From Mangifera indica (Eukaryota > Streptophyta > Magnoliopsida > Sapindales > Anacardiaceae): 64,000 bases of DNA. Positions 1 through 11,245 of this stretch are shown here, one piece after another. A program made the position numbers and the translations under genes. The notes beneath the pieces are model-generated. The model saw only the letters and a program-made list of their open reading frames with translations, searched no databases and was not told the origin of the DNA. The stretch's first letter is position 1; every line of letters starts with the position of its first letter. The DNA lies in NCBI RefSeq assembly GCF_011075055.1, contig NC_058152.1:372001-436000 (forward strand), in the 5' to 3' direction.

Positions 1-3000
1 AACCCAGTAAAAGAAAAACCAAATGATAACTTACAGACGCGTCAACAAACAACGGAGGAGTCTCAAAGAACGAAGGAACAGAAGCCGACTAACTCCAACT
101 CGGGCGATGCCCACCACGGGATTCCCCAAGAATCATCCGAGTCAAAGAAGTCATGGTCAACTCAGGCGGTTCAGTCTGAAACTCAAAAAGAAAGACGTAC
201 AGACGAGCACAACAGTAATCACACATGGCTACTTTGTAACGAAACTGCGGGTCCTGATTTTATACCTTGTTTGGATAATGAAAAGGCCATCAAACAGTTA
301 CGTTCGACTATACATTACGAGCATCGTGAGAGGCATTGCCCTGAGAAAGGGCCGACTTGTTTGGTCCCAATTCCACAGGGATATAAAAGATCAATCGATT
401 GGCCAGCAAGCAGAGATAAGGTGAGATTGAATAAGAGTTTACGGTCTGCTTAACATAATTTGAGAAGGGTTTTAAAATTTTTACTGCGGTGTTGTAGATA
501 TGGTATCAAAATGTACCCTACACAAAGCTGGTAGAGGTGAAGGGACACCAAAATTGGGTTAAGGTAACGGGTGAATTTTTGACATTTCCAGGAGGAGGCA
601 CACAGTTCATACATGGCGCTCTTCACTATATTGATCTTATTCAAAAGGTAATTTATACGGTTTCACCTCTTTGGTCCACTGTTAACTCGATACATAACTT
701 TTCAATTGGGTTCTTGGTGTTACAGGCGGTACCAGAAATAGCCTGGGGGAAGCACAGTCGAGTGATATTGGATGTTGGCTGTGGAGTGGCCAGCTTCGGA
801 GGGTACCTATTCGACAGAGACGCTCTAACCATGTCTTTTGCTCCAAAAGACGAGCATGAAGCTCAAGTTCAGTTTGCACTTGAAAGAGGGATTCCTGCAA
901 TATCTGCTGTCATGGGTTCTCAAAGGCTTCCATTTCCAAGCAATGTCTTTGATGTTGTTCATTGTGCACGTTGTCGGGTGCCTTGGCACGTAGATGGTCC
1001 GAACCTTGTTGATCTCCATTTATTTTCATTTCCTCGCCACCACGAGTTGCTATTAATTTCTAGATTTTTGTCCAGGCGGTAAGCTTCTTTTAGAATTGAA
1101 CCGAGTTTTGAGATCCGGTGGTTACTTCGTCTGGTCAGCAACGCCCGTGTACCGGAAGGATGAAGAAAATGTGAAAATCTGGAAGGGTAAAAAAATTTAA
1201 CAAAAGACTGTAAAACCTAGTTCAAGGATTAGACTTTTCTTTATACTTGAATATTAACAACATAATGGGATATGAAAGAACCCAACCACCTCGTCACAAA
1301 TCAAACCATAGATTCAACGTTCTTCACAACCAATCATTTGAGAGAGTAACAGATTATTGGTTAAACCTTTCTATCACACGGACTTTTGGATAAAGTTGTT
1401 GTCTAATACCACTAATCTCTTTCATCCCAAAAACTAGCTTTGATAAGACTTTTATCACAGGCTAACCTTTTTCCCAACCGATATCAAACAGCCCGACCTA
1501 TAGATTAGTCTTAATTTTATCAAGAAGCTGATATTCTATATATTTTTTGGCAGCAATGTCATCATTGACTCTATCGATGTGCTGGGATCTTGTAACCATC
1601 AGGATGGACAAATTAAACTCTGCTGGCTTTGCCATCTACCGAAAACCCACCACCAACGAATGCTACGATAAAAGAAGACATAACAATCCTCCAATGTGTA
1701 AAAATGAGGACGACCCAAATGCTGCCTGGTAGGTGTTTAATTTTTTAACATGGACAAACAAACTTTACCACTTTCCGGAAATTCAGAGCTGGTAATTATA
1801 CATAATCGTGTTCCATTTTCAGGTATGTGCCTCTGCAGGCATGCTTGCACCGGCTGAATCCTGATAAAGCAGTGAGAGGATCCCAGTGGCCGGCGGTCTG
1901 GCCAAACCGACTGTACACAGCCCCTTACTGGTTAAACAGCTCCCAGATGGGGATTTATGGAGCACCATCTCCTCAGGATTTCATAAAAGATCAAGAACAT
2001 TGGAAAAATGTGGTGAGCTCGTCATATTTGAACGGGCTGGGTTTCAGTTGGGCCAATGTGAGAAATGTCATGGACATGAAAGCTGTTTATGGGGGGTAAG
2101 TAAGATAGATATGCGTTAATGCTATTGATGGAAACACTTCCAAATTAAGTTTACTGATGGAATGCATCTGTCCAGGTTTGCAACAGCTTTGAAGGATCTT
2201 CCAGTGTGGGTTATGAATGTTGTGAACACAAATGCTCCTGATACACTTCCCATAATCTATGAGCGTGGTCTTTTTGGAATTTACCATGACTGGTGTGAAT
2301 CATTCAGCACATATCCACGTTCCTATGATCTCCTACATGCTGATCATCTATTCTCAATGCTCAAACAGAGGTACAAATTATCGATCACATATTGTTTCCC
2401 TTTTATATTTCCACGAGAATAGGTGGATTCGATTTCAGTTAGACATGATTTGGAACTCAAATTCAATTTAAATTTGTTTAATTTGTCTTTTTAATGATAT
2501 TATTTACCCATGAATATCATTCACTCCACCAACAATATTATTCATTCAGTTGATGATCCTTTAATAATATTGTATATCAATTCGAATGAACTCGAACTAG
2601 ATATAATAAATTTAAACTAATCTCAAGTTGGCCCTTCGACTTCGCTCAATTCAACTCAAACAAACCTCCATTATCAAACCTTTTTAGTTTATTACTTCTA
2701 TAAATCTTGAAAGCTTGATAGTATATCTCCTTAAGAATGAGTGGATTCAATCTAAATCGATTTAATTCAACTTTATTATTCAACTCAAACAAATCAAACT
2801 GAGTAGGAGCTTTAGCTCTATAGTTCAACTTATTTGTGTTTTCAATAATACTGTTCACTCCCTTGGTAGCACTGCTCATACTCATTTTCAGCTTTGCTCA
2901 GATCGTACCCGCCTCTTATCTTCTAGTCTTTTGAGTTTGATTTCTTTCTCCTTCCTAAGAAACTTGATGACTGTTTTTGTTGGTTTTTAACAGGTGCAGT

Positions 3001-3216
3001 ATTCTTCCCGTGATGGCAGAGGTGGATAGAATAGTCAGACCTGGAGGTAAATTGATCGTCCGTGATACAACAAAGGTAATTGCTGAAGTTGAGAACTTGC
3101 TGAAATCCCTTCATTGGGAAATTACTTTCACCAACCACAAAGACCAGGATGGGGTACTCAGTGCTCAGAAAGGCCAATGGCGGCCTCAGACATACATGCA
3201 GGCTGCTTCTTCGTAA
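1..3216 (+). CDS. PMT-family methyltransferase (PMT24-27 type), 5' truncated by window edge
   Basis: Putative S-adenosylmethionine-dependent methyltransferase of the plant PMT/DUF248 family, type II Golgi membrane proteins thought to methylate wall polysaccharides. Exons: 1-420 (open at the left edge), 498-647, 726-996, 1076-1186, 1554-1728, 1823-2095, 2176-2370, 2994-3216; all junctions keep frame and give 605 residues to TAA at 3214. The first ~70 visible residues are a polar Glu/Gln/Lys-rich linker typical of the long PMT24-27 clade; then come TWLLCNETAGPDFIPCLDN, the SAM motif DVGCGVASFGG (about residues 206-216), CARCRVPWHVDGGK, DPNAAW, NVMDMKAVYGG and the closing KGQWRP. The membrane anchor and rest of the linker lie outside the window. 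The exon 3 donor (gtccga, 997) is weak but required by frame. Intron 7 (2371-2993) carries repeat-like AT-rich DNA. Family assignment is firm; the exact paralogue is not. Confidence 0.93.
2419..2900. repeat. AT-rich element-like insertion in PMT intron 7
   Basis: Begins near a GGTGGATTCGAT word also seen at the left end of the terminal-inverted-repeat element at 52457, followed by repeated ATTATT/AATATTATT words and 'aactcaaattcaattt' phrases of the same family in opposite orientation. Boundaries are approximate; no clean terminal repeats or target duplication were identified. Confidence 0.4.
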
Positions 3217-3977
3217 TGTGAGGAAAAAAAAAAAAACTGTCAATGCATATTAATTCTCCCACTAGAATGCACATGTAGAACCAAATAATTGCAGCTATCA
3301 GTCATTTCATACCTTAAGGTCAAATGTATCAGAGCTTAAAACACAATGGGTGATCTGATTTTACGAACTAAAGTGCAGAGAACATGTACTCTTGAATAGT
3401 TCTAATAGCAGAATCCAGGTAAAACAAACAATGAAAGAGATCTTCTAACACCAGTTTGAGGTCAGATATCCCTTGAAATAAAGTGAAACATTCTATTTTA
3501 CCTCGGACTAAAAATGATAAGTGCTCCAAATCCCTTTTAACTGAGATTGCACAACAAGGACATACTAAGACCTCTGTACATGATAAAAAGTATCATTGCA
3601 ATATTGAATCAGAAGTCAGAATAGTAATTCTACTTGGGCAATTCAAATGAAATAATGAACTTTTTAAGAGTCCCACTATACAGTTTCACTCTGCCCACAC
3701 AGCTGAAACTAGCATACTTGAGAAGCATCAAAATTTTCTTATTGTTTCAGCAAATGATTTCCACATCCAAACTTACCAGATAACAAATCCATGTTTTGTC
3801 AAACATCATGTATTCAATGTGCGAAGGGTGCTACATTAACTCTTTTGGCTAACAAAATTAACCTATAAAAAGATCCCGCCATATGTTTTATGTATCTCAG
3901 ACTCCAGGAATTATTTGTTAATCCCGATATCAAATATAGCTTTAGATCAGATGTTTTTTGTTTCGCATCATATCTCA
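3217..3977. other. Convergent 3' intergenic region
   Basis: Lies between the stop of the PMT gene (+) and the stop of the glutaredoxin gene (-), so both 3' UTRs must be here. No open frame with recognisable coding character and no repeat structure was seen. Confidence 0.6.
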
Positions 3978-5505
3978 TTAACTGGAACCAAGTAGTTTCT
4001 GCAAGTGACCACTCTCGGCAGCAGCTTTAAGCTCTGAATCACAGAAGTAATAGTAAAATAGAACAATGAGAATCCACAAGATGGTAACTTATAAAAGCGA
4101 CTTGCATTCAAAGGTTAAGGAAGACAGGAAACTTTAAATGAGAGAGCTGAGAGTAAACCATCAGAGCCACCAACGTGCTTTCCATTCACAAATACTTGTG
4201 GAACAGTGCGTCGACCAACCAGATCTAGAAGTACATACTGAATTTGAGCTCCGTCATCTACAAATGTTCACAAGCACATAGCACCTTTATAATTAAACCT
4301 TTTCAGAATTTACAAAAAGGTAATAGCCAGCAAAAATTACAACAGCTGATAGGCACCTCGAAGATCAAGCTCCACGACAAAAGGTTGCTCATGCAAATCA
4401 GCAAATATGCGCTTGGCACGCAAGCAGTATCTAATAAAATGAACAAAAGAAAGCACATTTTATGAAATTCATTATTCATATATGATATGAGACAGAGAAA
4501 CACAGAGCAATGATCACACCATATGCATTTTTGGTTCCAACGGATGGTTTGATAATTTAACACTAGCCGATAAATTAAAAAGAAAAACCTTGTTTTTCAT
4601 CCCCAACAATTTTGATGTAATTAAAACATGAACACCACGATCTCATTTCATACTGAAAAAACATCACACAAAAAAACTAATATTAAAATAGATATCTCTC
4701 TAAGTTCACTCTTCTGAGTTTTAAACGAAAAAGGCATAATTCTTGCAGTAGCAGTCACCAATTTGTGATGTAGAAAGAAATAATTTACCCATCCTGCCAA
4801 ACACACAGTTTTTGTATGTTATAAAAACTCAATAAAAAGCACTACTCATAAACAGTTGATCAGTTCAATTAATTCCCAGACTAAAACATAAAGAGTAATA
4901 CTATATGTAGATGGGAGCTAATGGGTACAAGCAATCATACTTATCTTCATGTTATTGAGTGATCTAATAGCTTATTTTATCTTTATTTCAAAATCATCTA
5001 CAACACACTAAAGTTTGTTTATACCAGTTTGTATCCACAGTTTATATTAGGCCAGCTAAAAACCGATAAACCAAACCAAAACTGATAAAACTGAACCCAG
5101 AAAACCGGTTAACCGGTCCATCACTATCACAGAAATCTTCGTGTACATGAAGTATTATTGAAGATTTTAATGATATCACTATCACAGTTAGGCTTCATTA
5201 GGCTATGCAATTCAACATCGGATTCGTACATAACAAAGCGTCCAATTTACTATCAGAATTTATATGCTTAAGTTGCTCAATTAGCAGATGAAAATCAAAA
5301 GCATAAATATACAGAGAATTAAAACGTACGGGCAGTAGGATTTGGAGAAAATCACAATCTTGTTGGAGTAGATAGAGTTTTGAACAAAAGCGGCAGCTGA
5401 ATTTTCGGCTTCTGTTCTCTTCGGTACATCCCCTACCAGCAGCAACAAGAGCAATACAGCAACCACGTTAAGAAGAAATTGCAAAAGCAACCCGGGCTTC
5501 TTCAT
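3978..5505 (-). CDS. Secretory-pathway CPYC glutaredoxin (GRXC3/C4-like)
   Basis: Glutathione-dependent thiol-disulfide oxidoreductase of the CPYC class. Exons on the minus strand: 5505-5330, 4430-4357, 4257-4159, 4033-3978, giving 134 residues. Residues 1-25 are a strongly hydrophobic Leu-rich signal peptide or anchor, as in C3/C4-type enzymes. The active site CPYC (58-61) is split by intron 1 (CC | A TAC TGC); the glutathione-binding TVP (101-103) and GGSDE (113-117) are present, and the protein ends LQKLLGSS. All catalytic and glutathione-contact residues expected for the family are there, so the gene looks functional. The start is the only Met before the hydrophobic segment. Intron 1 is about 900 bp and holds a short dispersed repeat with AACCGGTT near 5101. 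The most likely location is the endomembrane system or outside the cell. Confidence 0.93.
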
Positions 5506-6626
5506 CTTGCCACAGTGAAAACGAATAACAATTTCTCCCTATGATGTGTTTCCCTCTTCTTTTGCTGACCTGTAGTCGTGAACCACACGATCACAAATAT
5601 GTTGAATTAATTGGATTCGATCCGTGGAACGACCTAAATCGGTTGCCCGCAGATAGAGCACGGCTCCTTGTTTTAGAATTCGTATTCCTCTGACGGCCTG
5701 CTATGGGGTGGGCTACGAAAATGAAAATGGGCCTTACCCAATCTGTCCGACCTACATGTTTAAACATGAAAGGTACGGTAATTATTCTATTAAGCTAACT
5801 AAGGAGAAATTAAAGGGTAGATTTAATTTAAGCTGACACAAATCCACATTTAGCTCAAATTTGATGAATTTAAGCTAAATTCAAGTTTAAGGGTTTGCTA
5901 GCAAATTTTCAGAGGAGTTCTTTTTTTTCTGACTGTTCTTCTCCTTTGATTTCTTGTTTGATAATTTTTCTTTGTTGAAGGATTTTTTTTTAATCTTTCT
6001 TTAGCAATTTATTATTTATATCAATATTACTGTTTATTATTTGAATTGAATTTTGTTTGAACTCAACTCACCTTATAATAGTAAATTTGATTAGAGTTGA
6101 TATCTAATCGGATTATTTAATCTCAAATTTATGTTTAAATCGAATAAATTAAGTTAGAGTTAATGAGGGAACTTATTTTTATAAAACAAATTAAATTCAA
6201 ATTAATCCAAACATTTAAATTTGAACTGATTTAGATTGAATTTAAAATAAAATTATTTTAAATTAAATTTAAGTCATAACTTGTTAATTTCTAGTTAATC
6301 TCAATTAACTCCTTTATATTTTAAAAAAAAATCTTAAATAAATCTAGTTCATAATTGTACCTGATTAAATCCAACGCTTCATTCCATCGTCGTTGGATGG
6401 GTTTGCCCATAAGGCAAAGGTAAACTTGCAGAAATGAAGTGGGGGGGACATTGGTTTACAACAATTATGTTTTCAACATATCTAAATTCTGATCCCTTCT
6501 CATTATTCAATCAATTAAGAATAAAATTCCTCAAATGGGAAATCAACCCATCATCAACAAATTGCAGCAAGACATTACAGATATATCGGCCAATCTAATC
6601 AACAAAAACAAATACAAAAGGCAGGC
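5506..6626. other. Intergenic region upstream of the glutaredoxin and downstream of the OXLD1-like gene
   Basis: Contains the 5' UTR and promoter of the glutaredoxin near 5506-5700 and the 3' UTR of the OXLD1-like gene just below 6627. The middle (about 5800-6350) is AT-rich, with repetitive 'aaatttaaattgaa' words resembling the dispersed elements elsewhere in the window. No gene seen. Confidence 0.5.
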
Positions 6627-6926
6627 TTAATTGGATTTGGTGTTTGTGGTGGAATCAGTTTTATAAAGCATATCATAAGCCTCGAGCTCCTCGTAATACA
6701 CATCCCACACACATCTCACGCATCCGCTTCCACAACAATCCCCAGGCTCTGGCTTTTCAGGCGGCGGGGGCGGCGGTGGTGGCGGCAATTCCTTTGATTG
6801 CTCCTCTTTCTCTTTGTTGATAGATTCTTGATCTGAGTTGGTTGCCATATGTTTTAAGCAAAAGACTCGTGAATTTTGAATTCTCTTAGAGACGCGTTTT
6901 AATGTCAGATCTGATCGTAATCTCAT
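6627..6926 (-). CDS. OXLD1-like small protein (oxidoreductase-like domain, N-terminal family)
   Basis: Single-exon small protein. The diagnostic segment is CCGSGCVRCVWDVY, the Cys-Cys-x-Ser-x-Cys-x-x-Cys-x-Trp-Asp motif of the oxidoreductase-like family (PF09791, OXLD1), preceded by a run of nine prolines and PEKPEPGD. The biochemical role of the family is poorly known; the animal member is mitochondrial. From the ATG at 6926 the protein has 99 residues and starts with a basic, Ser-rich, acid-free stretch (MRLRSDLTLKRVSKR) that could be a mitochondrial presequence; from the ATG at 6848 (MATNSDQ) it has 73 residues and no presequence. The frame stays open back to 7100, but that upstream part has no family-like character. 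I favour 6926, with moderate certainty. Confidence 0.75.
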   Translation of the reverse strand: MRLRSDLTLKRVSKRIQNSRVFCLKHMATNSDQESINKEKEEQSKELPPPPPPPPPEKPEPGDCCGSGCVRCVWDVYYEELEAYDMLYKTDSTTNTKSN

Positions 6927-7100
6927 GAAAAAGGGCGCATGGGTTTGGATTGGCTTTGGGATATTGGCTGTGGTGTTTGGAGGATGAATTTCAGAGTCTA
7001 ACAGCAGCGCTGACGCATTCTGGCAAAAATGGACGACCGCCGTTCCCATACACCACACAACACAACGGGCAACGCAAACTAATCTTTTATAACTGGTCAC

Positions 7101-8490
7101 CAGAGCGCGTGGATGTTACGAAGAATGACGATTTGTTGACTTTTATACACTCCCGTGTAAAAGTAGGAATCGCCAAAATAGATTTGGGTTGTACTCGTGG
7201 CAATATCTTATTTGTTAAGGTTGGAAACCTGTTCATGCATTGGTGGCCTTAGAAAAACTCATACACCGAATTGAATTGGTATGTCCATCCTAATTAGCAA
7301 GTATACATATTATTCGGGTCTTGGATTATTTCAATATTAAATATGTTTAAAAAAAATTTTAAATCTAAAATATATTAAATATGTATTTTATGCCTTTTTA
7401 TATTAAACACAAATTATATATTGTATTTTATGTTTATTATATTTTTAATTTTTTAGTTAAATTTAAAGTACAAAATTATCTTCTCTATTTTCAATTATTT
7501 ATAAAAATATTATAGTTATTTAAAAAAAATTCAACAACATCTCTTTCTTAATTTTCAACCCATATTTCATGTTTTTCTCACTTGTGACCTGTGTAAAGAT
7601 TCACTTTAATTTGAAATCTGAAATCTAAATTGATTAATTTGTTTATTTTTTTAACTGACTGGTACGTTATTTATTGTACAAAAAATTTTAATTATGTATT
7701 ATGTTATATTATAGTTAATAGTTAATTAAATTATTTATATTTGAATTGTTATATTGATTTTTAATAAGAAATTTATGTAAAGTATTAAAATTATTATAAT
7801 ATTGTCATATATCATTTAAACTCGTATATATATGTTTTATATTTTTCTTGTATGCAAATTTTAAAAGTATTTTTTTACAAATGGACCTTTCATTATTCGT
7901 TGTATTATATCCATATAATTCATATGCTATTTTTTTCGTTTTTGTATTTACTAACTAAGATGTGAATTAACAATCCAACTGAAACAAAGGATAATAAAAA
8001 ATTTGGTTCGGGTATTAACTAGTGTTTCAAAATTGTATTGAATGAATAGACAAGATGTTAATGCAATTGCACCCACTTAGAGTACTAAAGCCTTTCCAAT
8101 TTAATACATAATTTGATCCTCTTCTTCTCTAGATTCCACATAATTGTTTACAATGCCAGTAAAGAGGATGGGTGAAAAGGGCTCATCGAATTGATGCTGA
8201 TCGTGTAGTCACAATTGAAGCACTTCCCCACATCACATGCTTTGAGTATATGCATGACACTTGCCTACCAATAATAAAGTTCCTTCATCAATTTACCTCG
8301 TATTCCTGGTTAAACAGCCTTCCAACTTTCTATCGCCATTTCCAGATATGGAAACCCCCACTTCCCTCTCCTTCTTTTCCCCTTCTCTTTCCCTTCATCA
8401 GCCTATCCAAGTCCACACCCCCTTAGCTCTTTCATTCTGTTTGGCAATCCTTCTGAAATAACCACGGGTATCAGTTGTGTTTTCATACAA
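7101..8490. other. AT-rich intergenic region and TM6-like promoter
   Basis: Between divergently transcribed genes. From 7320 to 8050 it is extremely AT-rich with no coding potential. From 8300 it becomes pyrimidine-rich (ccctctccttcttttcccc), probably the 5' leader of the MADS-box gene starting at 8491. I could not assign a TATA box or a CArG box with confidence. Confidence 0.5.
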
Positions 8491-11245
8491 ATGGGTCGTG
8501 GGAAGATTGAGATTAAGAGGATTGAAAACCCTACCAACAGACAGGTTACTTACTCTAAACGAAGAAATGGGATTTTTAAGAAAGCACAAGAAATCACAGT
8601 TCTCTGTGATGCTAAGGTTTCTCTCATCATGTTCTCTAATACTGGAAAATTTCATGAGTTCGTAAGCCCCACCACAACGTATGCTATCAGATCCATCACT
8701 TTCTCTCTCTTTCTCTGCATGTCGAAACCCTAACAAGCTGCTAACGAAAATCTTTATTTTTCTTCTTGTTGATTAGGACCAAGGATATCATTGATCAATA
8801 CCAGAGGACTCTTGGAATTGACCTGTGGAGCACGCACTACGAGGTTAGTACTACAGTCTTACATAATTTTGCATTTAATTTATATGCACATAGGTGAGTT
8901 ATTATTATTATTATTATTATTATTTGAAGTGACATCCACTTCATTTACAAAACATTACACATACTGTTATCTCATAATACATAAGAGTTTTAACCCATAA
9001 AAATGGAAGAAAGACTTTACCTATAAAATGTGATATACACATGTCACTACTAAGAAAGTTAAGGAGGGACGAGATAATACCTTTGAACCCTTGAACAGTT
9101 TGAGTTAATTCTTGAAGAAAATTTTCTCTTAGGAATAAGAATCTTAATCCTTGAATAGTTTGAGTTAACTTAGGAAAAAAAATTTCTTTTAAGAATAAGA
9201 ATTTTAATTGATAAGCTACAGTCTTACATAATTTTGTGTTTAATTTATATGCATATCAGTGAGGTTTCTTTTTTTGGAATTAACATCCACTTCGTTTATA
9301 AAACATTACACTTATTGTTATCTCGAGATGCATAAAGGTTTTAACCCATAAAAATGGATTTCTCATAGAAATAAAAATATTCATAAAGAAGGACTTCTTC
9401 TACAGAATGTGACAGGTGTTTCTACTAAGAAAGTTGAGGAGAGATGAGATAATACCTTTGAACCTTTGAACAGTTTGGGTTAATTTATAAAGAAAAATTT
9501 CTCTTAAAAATAAGAATCTATAGAAAGTGATGCGCACGGGTCTCCTTGTCTGATGAATGGGCAGGGAACGAGGTAGCATCCTAATAAACGGTTTGGACTT
9601 AACTCACAAAAAAAAAATTAATTTAGTAGTAGTCTTAGTAGAAAATTCTAGTATATCATATTGTTCTCTTGTTTGGGTAAATTAGGATAAATTTTTTATG
9701 CTTATATTAGTTTGAGTGTGATTGTTTGATTTATTAATTTTAGACACAAAGTTTTATGTGTGTGTGTGTGTTGTGTTTTTTCTTTTTTAAAGAGAATGCA
9801 AGAGAACTACAAGAAACTGAAAGAAGTGAATGATAAGCTACGGCGAGAGATCAGGTGACTCCTAAATTATCTTGATTTTGTCTTGTGTCATGGAATTTGA
9901 CTATGATTTTTGAGTTGATAGGGTATATATATGTATGTATTTAAAGGCAAAGAATTGGTGAAGATTTGGACGATCTAAGCATGGATGAACTGCGCAGTCT
10001 TGAGCAAAAGATGACCGTTGCTGCTGATGCTGTCCGTGAAAGAAAGGTTGGATCTTTTTATATCTTAATGCACCTTACGATTTTAGTTTAAGTCATTCAT
10101 ATCCTTTTTTAAGAAGACAAAGTTCAATTTAAGAAGACACAGTTGCTATTATCCCAAATCAAAATCAGTTACATAAAACAAGATAGGTTTATGTGATTTA
10201 ACTAATAATGTCTATGTTCATGGTTGTATTAAGTTTCTTATTAATTTTTGGGTTACAAAATGTAAGAGATATAACATCATATTTATATGAGAATTTAAGG
10301 CAATGTAATTACAAATAATTCCATTGTTAAATTTAGGTCCGAAGTTCTTCAACCCTCAAACCCTTGCAAGGGGCGTTGCACCCTTGAGATCACCCTAGCC
10401 TGCTGATCGGGTTATAAAACCTCACAAGGGGTCTTTGCCCCCTTGAACCTTGAGTGCAAGACTATATCCTGCAATAACTTTTTACTAATTTTGTAAATAT
10501 ATTCTTTAAACATGATCAAACTCCTGAGTGCGAGATTGTTTCTTTTTTCTTTTAATTAATTACTTAGAGAGTTTCACAGATAACAATTAATTTGATTGTT
10601 GTTTACAGTACCACGTTATCAAAACTCAGACGGACACCTGCAAGAAGAAGGTCTGAACTAAACAGATTATTTTTCTTTCTGTAAATTACCCACATTCGGT
10701 TATTTGATAATTTATTTTCTTGTACCTATTAATTGTTTTCTTCTGATCAATTCGGCAGCTAAAAAGCTTGGAGGAAATACACGGAAACATCCTGCTCGAC
10801 TTTGTAAGATTCTTCAATTTCCCCTTTATTTCTTTGCTGAGTATGGCTGCTCTAAAAAACTGAGAAACCCAACTAAAACCGATGAAACCAAACTGTGAAA
10901 AACCGGTTAACCAGTCCATCAGTTCTGGTTTCGTTTAACAATTTTCATTTTTTACAGTCTTTGGTTCGGTTCCTCTGTCATGAATGATCATTCCTTTTTT
11001 TTTATGAATAGAAAATGGTGATTGACACTGGTTTGTTATCAATTACATTTTGGAAATAACAGGAAGCAAAGTATGAGGATCCAAATTTAAATTTTGGATT
11101 GATTGACACTGGAGATTATCAGTCAGCAATGGCACTAGCAAATGGAGCATCTAACCTGTACGCTTTTCGCCTGCACAACAACGCCAGCTTCCCTCAAGAC
11201 GGAGAAGGAGGAAGCTTTGGCCCCAACAATCTCAGCCTTGGTTGA
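8491..11245 (+). CDS. TM6: B-class MADS-box transcription factor, TM6-like (AP3 lineage)
   Basis: MIKC-type floral homeotic regulator; the AP3/TM6 lineage pairs with PISTILLATA-type partners to specify petals and stamens. Exons: 8491-8678, 8777-8843, 9793-9854, 9947-10046, 10609-10650, 10759-10803, 11063-11245; total 687 nt, 228 residues. The seven-exon layout with 42- and 45-nt exons 5 and 6 is that of AP3-lineage genes. The MADS domain (1-60) begins [20 protein letters not shown]; the K domain (about 85-170) contains [18 protein letters not shown], characteristic of TM6/paleoAP3 proteins. A PI-derived-like motif ([12 protein letters not shown], then SNLYAFRLH) follows. The end, GPNNLSLG, stands where TM6 proteins usually carry a paleoAP3 motif ending D-L-R-L-A, so the terminal motif is diverged; there is no euAP3 motif. 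Intron 2 holds a 365-bp tandem duplication. Confidence 0.93.
8851..9530 (+). repeat. Two-copy tandem duplication (period ~365 bp) inside TM6-like intron 2
   Basis: The phrase ctacagtcttacataatttt starts at 8851 and again at 9216. Further matched phrases follow in the same order: catccacttc, aaaacattaca, ttttaacccataaaaatgg, tactaagaaagtt, gagataatacctttgaac, and 'aataagaat'. The first copy begins a few bases after the exon 2 donor. Divergence is visible in every block, so the duplication is old. Within copy 1 a sub-block (ccttgaa-agtttgagttaa) is itself doubled. Confidence 0.8.
8899..8924 (+). repeat. (TTA)n microsatellite in TM6-like intron 2
   Basis: About eight to nine uninterrupted TTA units, located in the first copy of the intronic duplication and absent from the corresponding place of the second copy, where a T-run stands instead. 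Confidence 0.9.
10330..10475. repeat. GC-rich repeat-like insert in TM6-like intron 4
   Basis: A GC-rich island in AT-rich intron DNA. It contains two related blocks, cttgcaaggggcgttgcacc and cacaaggggtctttgccccc, about 65 bp apart, each followed by 'cttga'. Composition and internal duplication suggest a short mobile-element remnant; no ends could be defined. Confidence 0.45.
10855..10925 (+). repeat. Dispersed short repeat with AACCGGTTAACC core (copy 2; copy 1 at 5040-5120)
   Basis: The block 'accgatgaaaccaaact ... aaaccggttaaccagtccatca' in TM6-like intron 6 matches 'accgataaaccaaacc ... aaaccggttaaccggtccatca' at 5040-5120 in glutaredoxin intron 1, in the same plus-strand orientation. 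Order and spacing are similar, so these are two copies of one element rather than chance matches. Confidence 0.6.
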
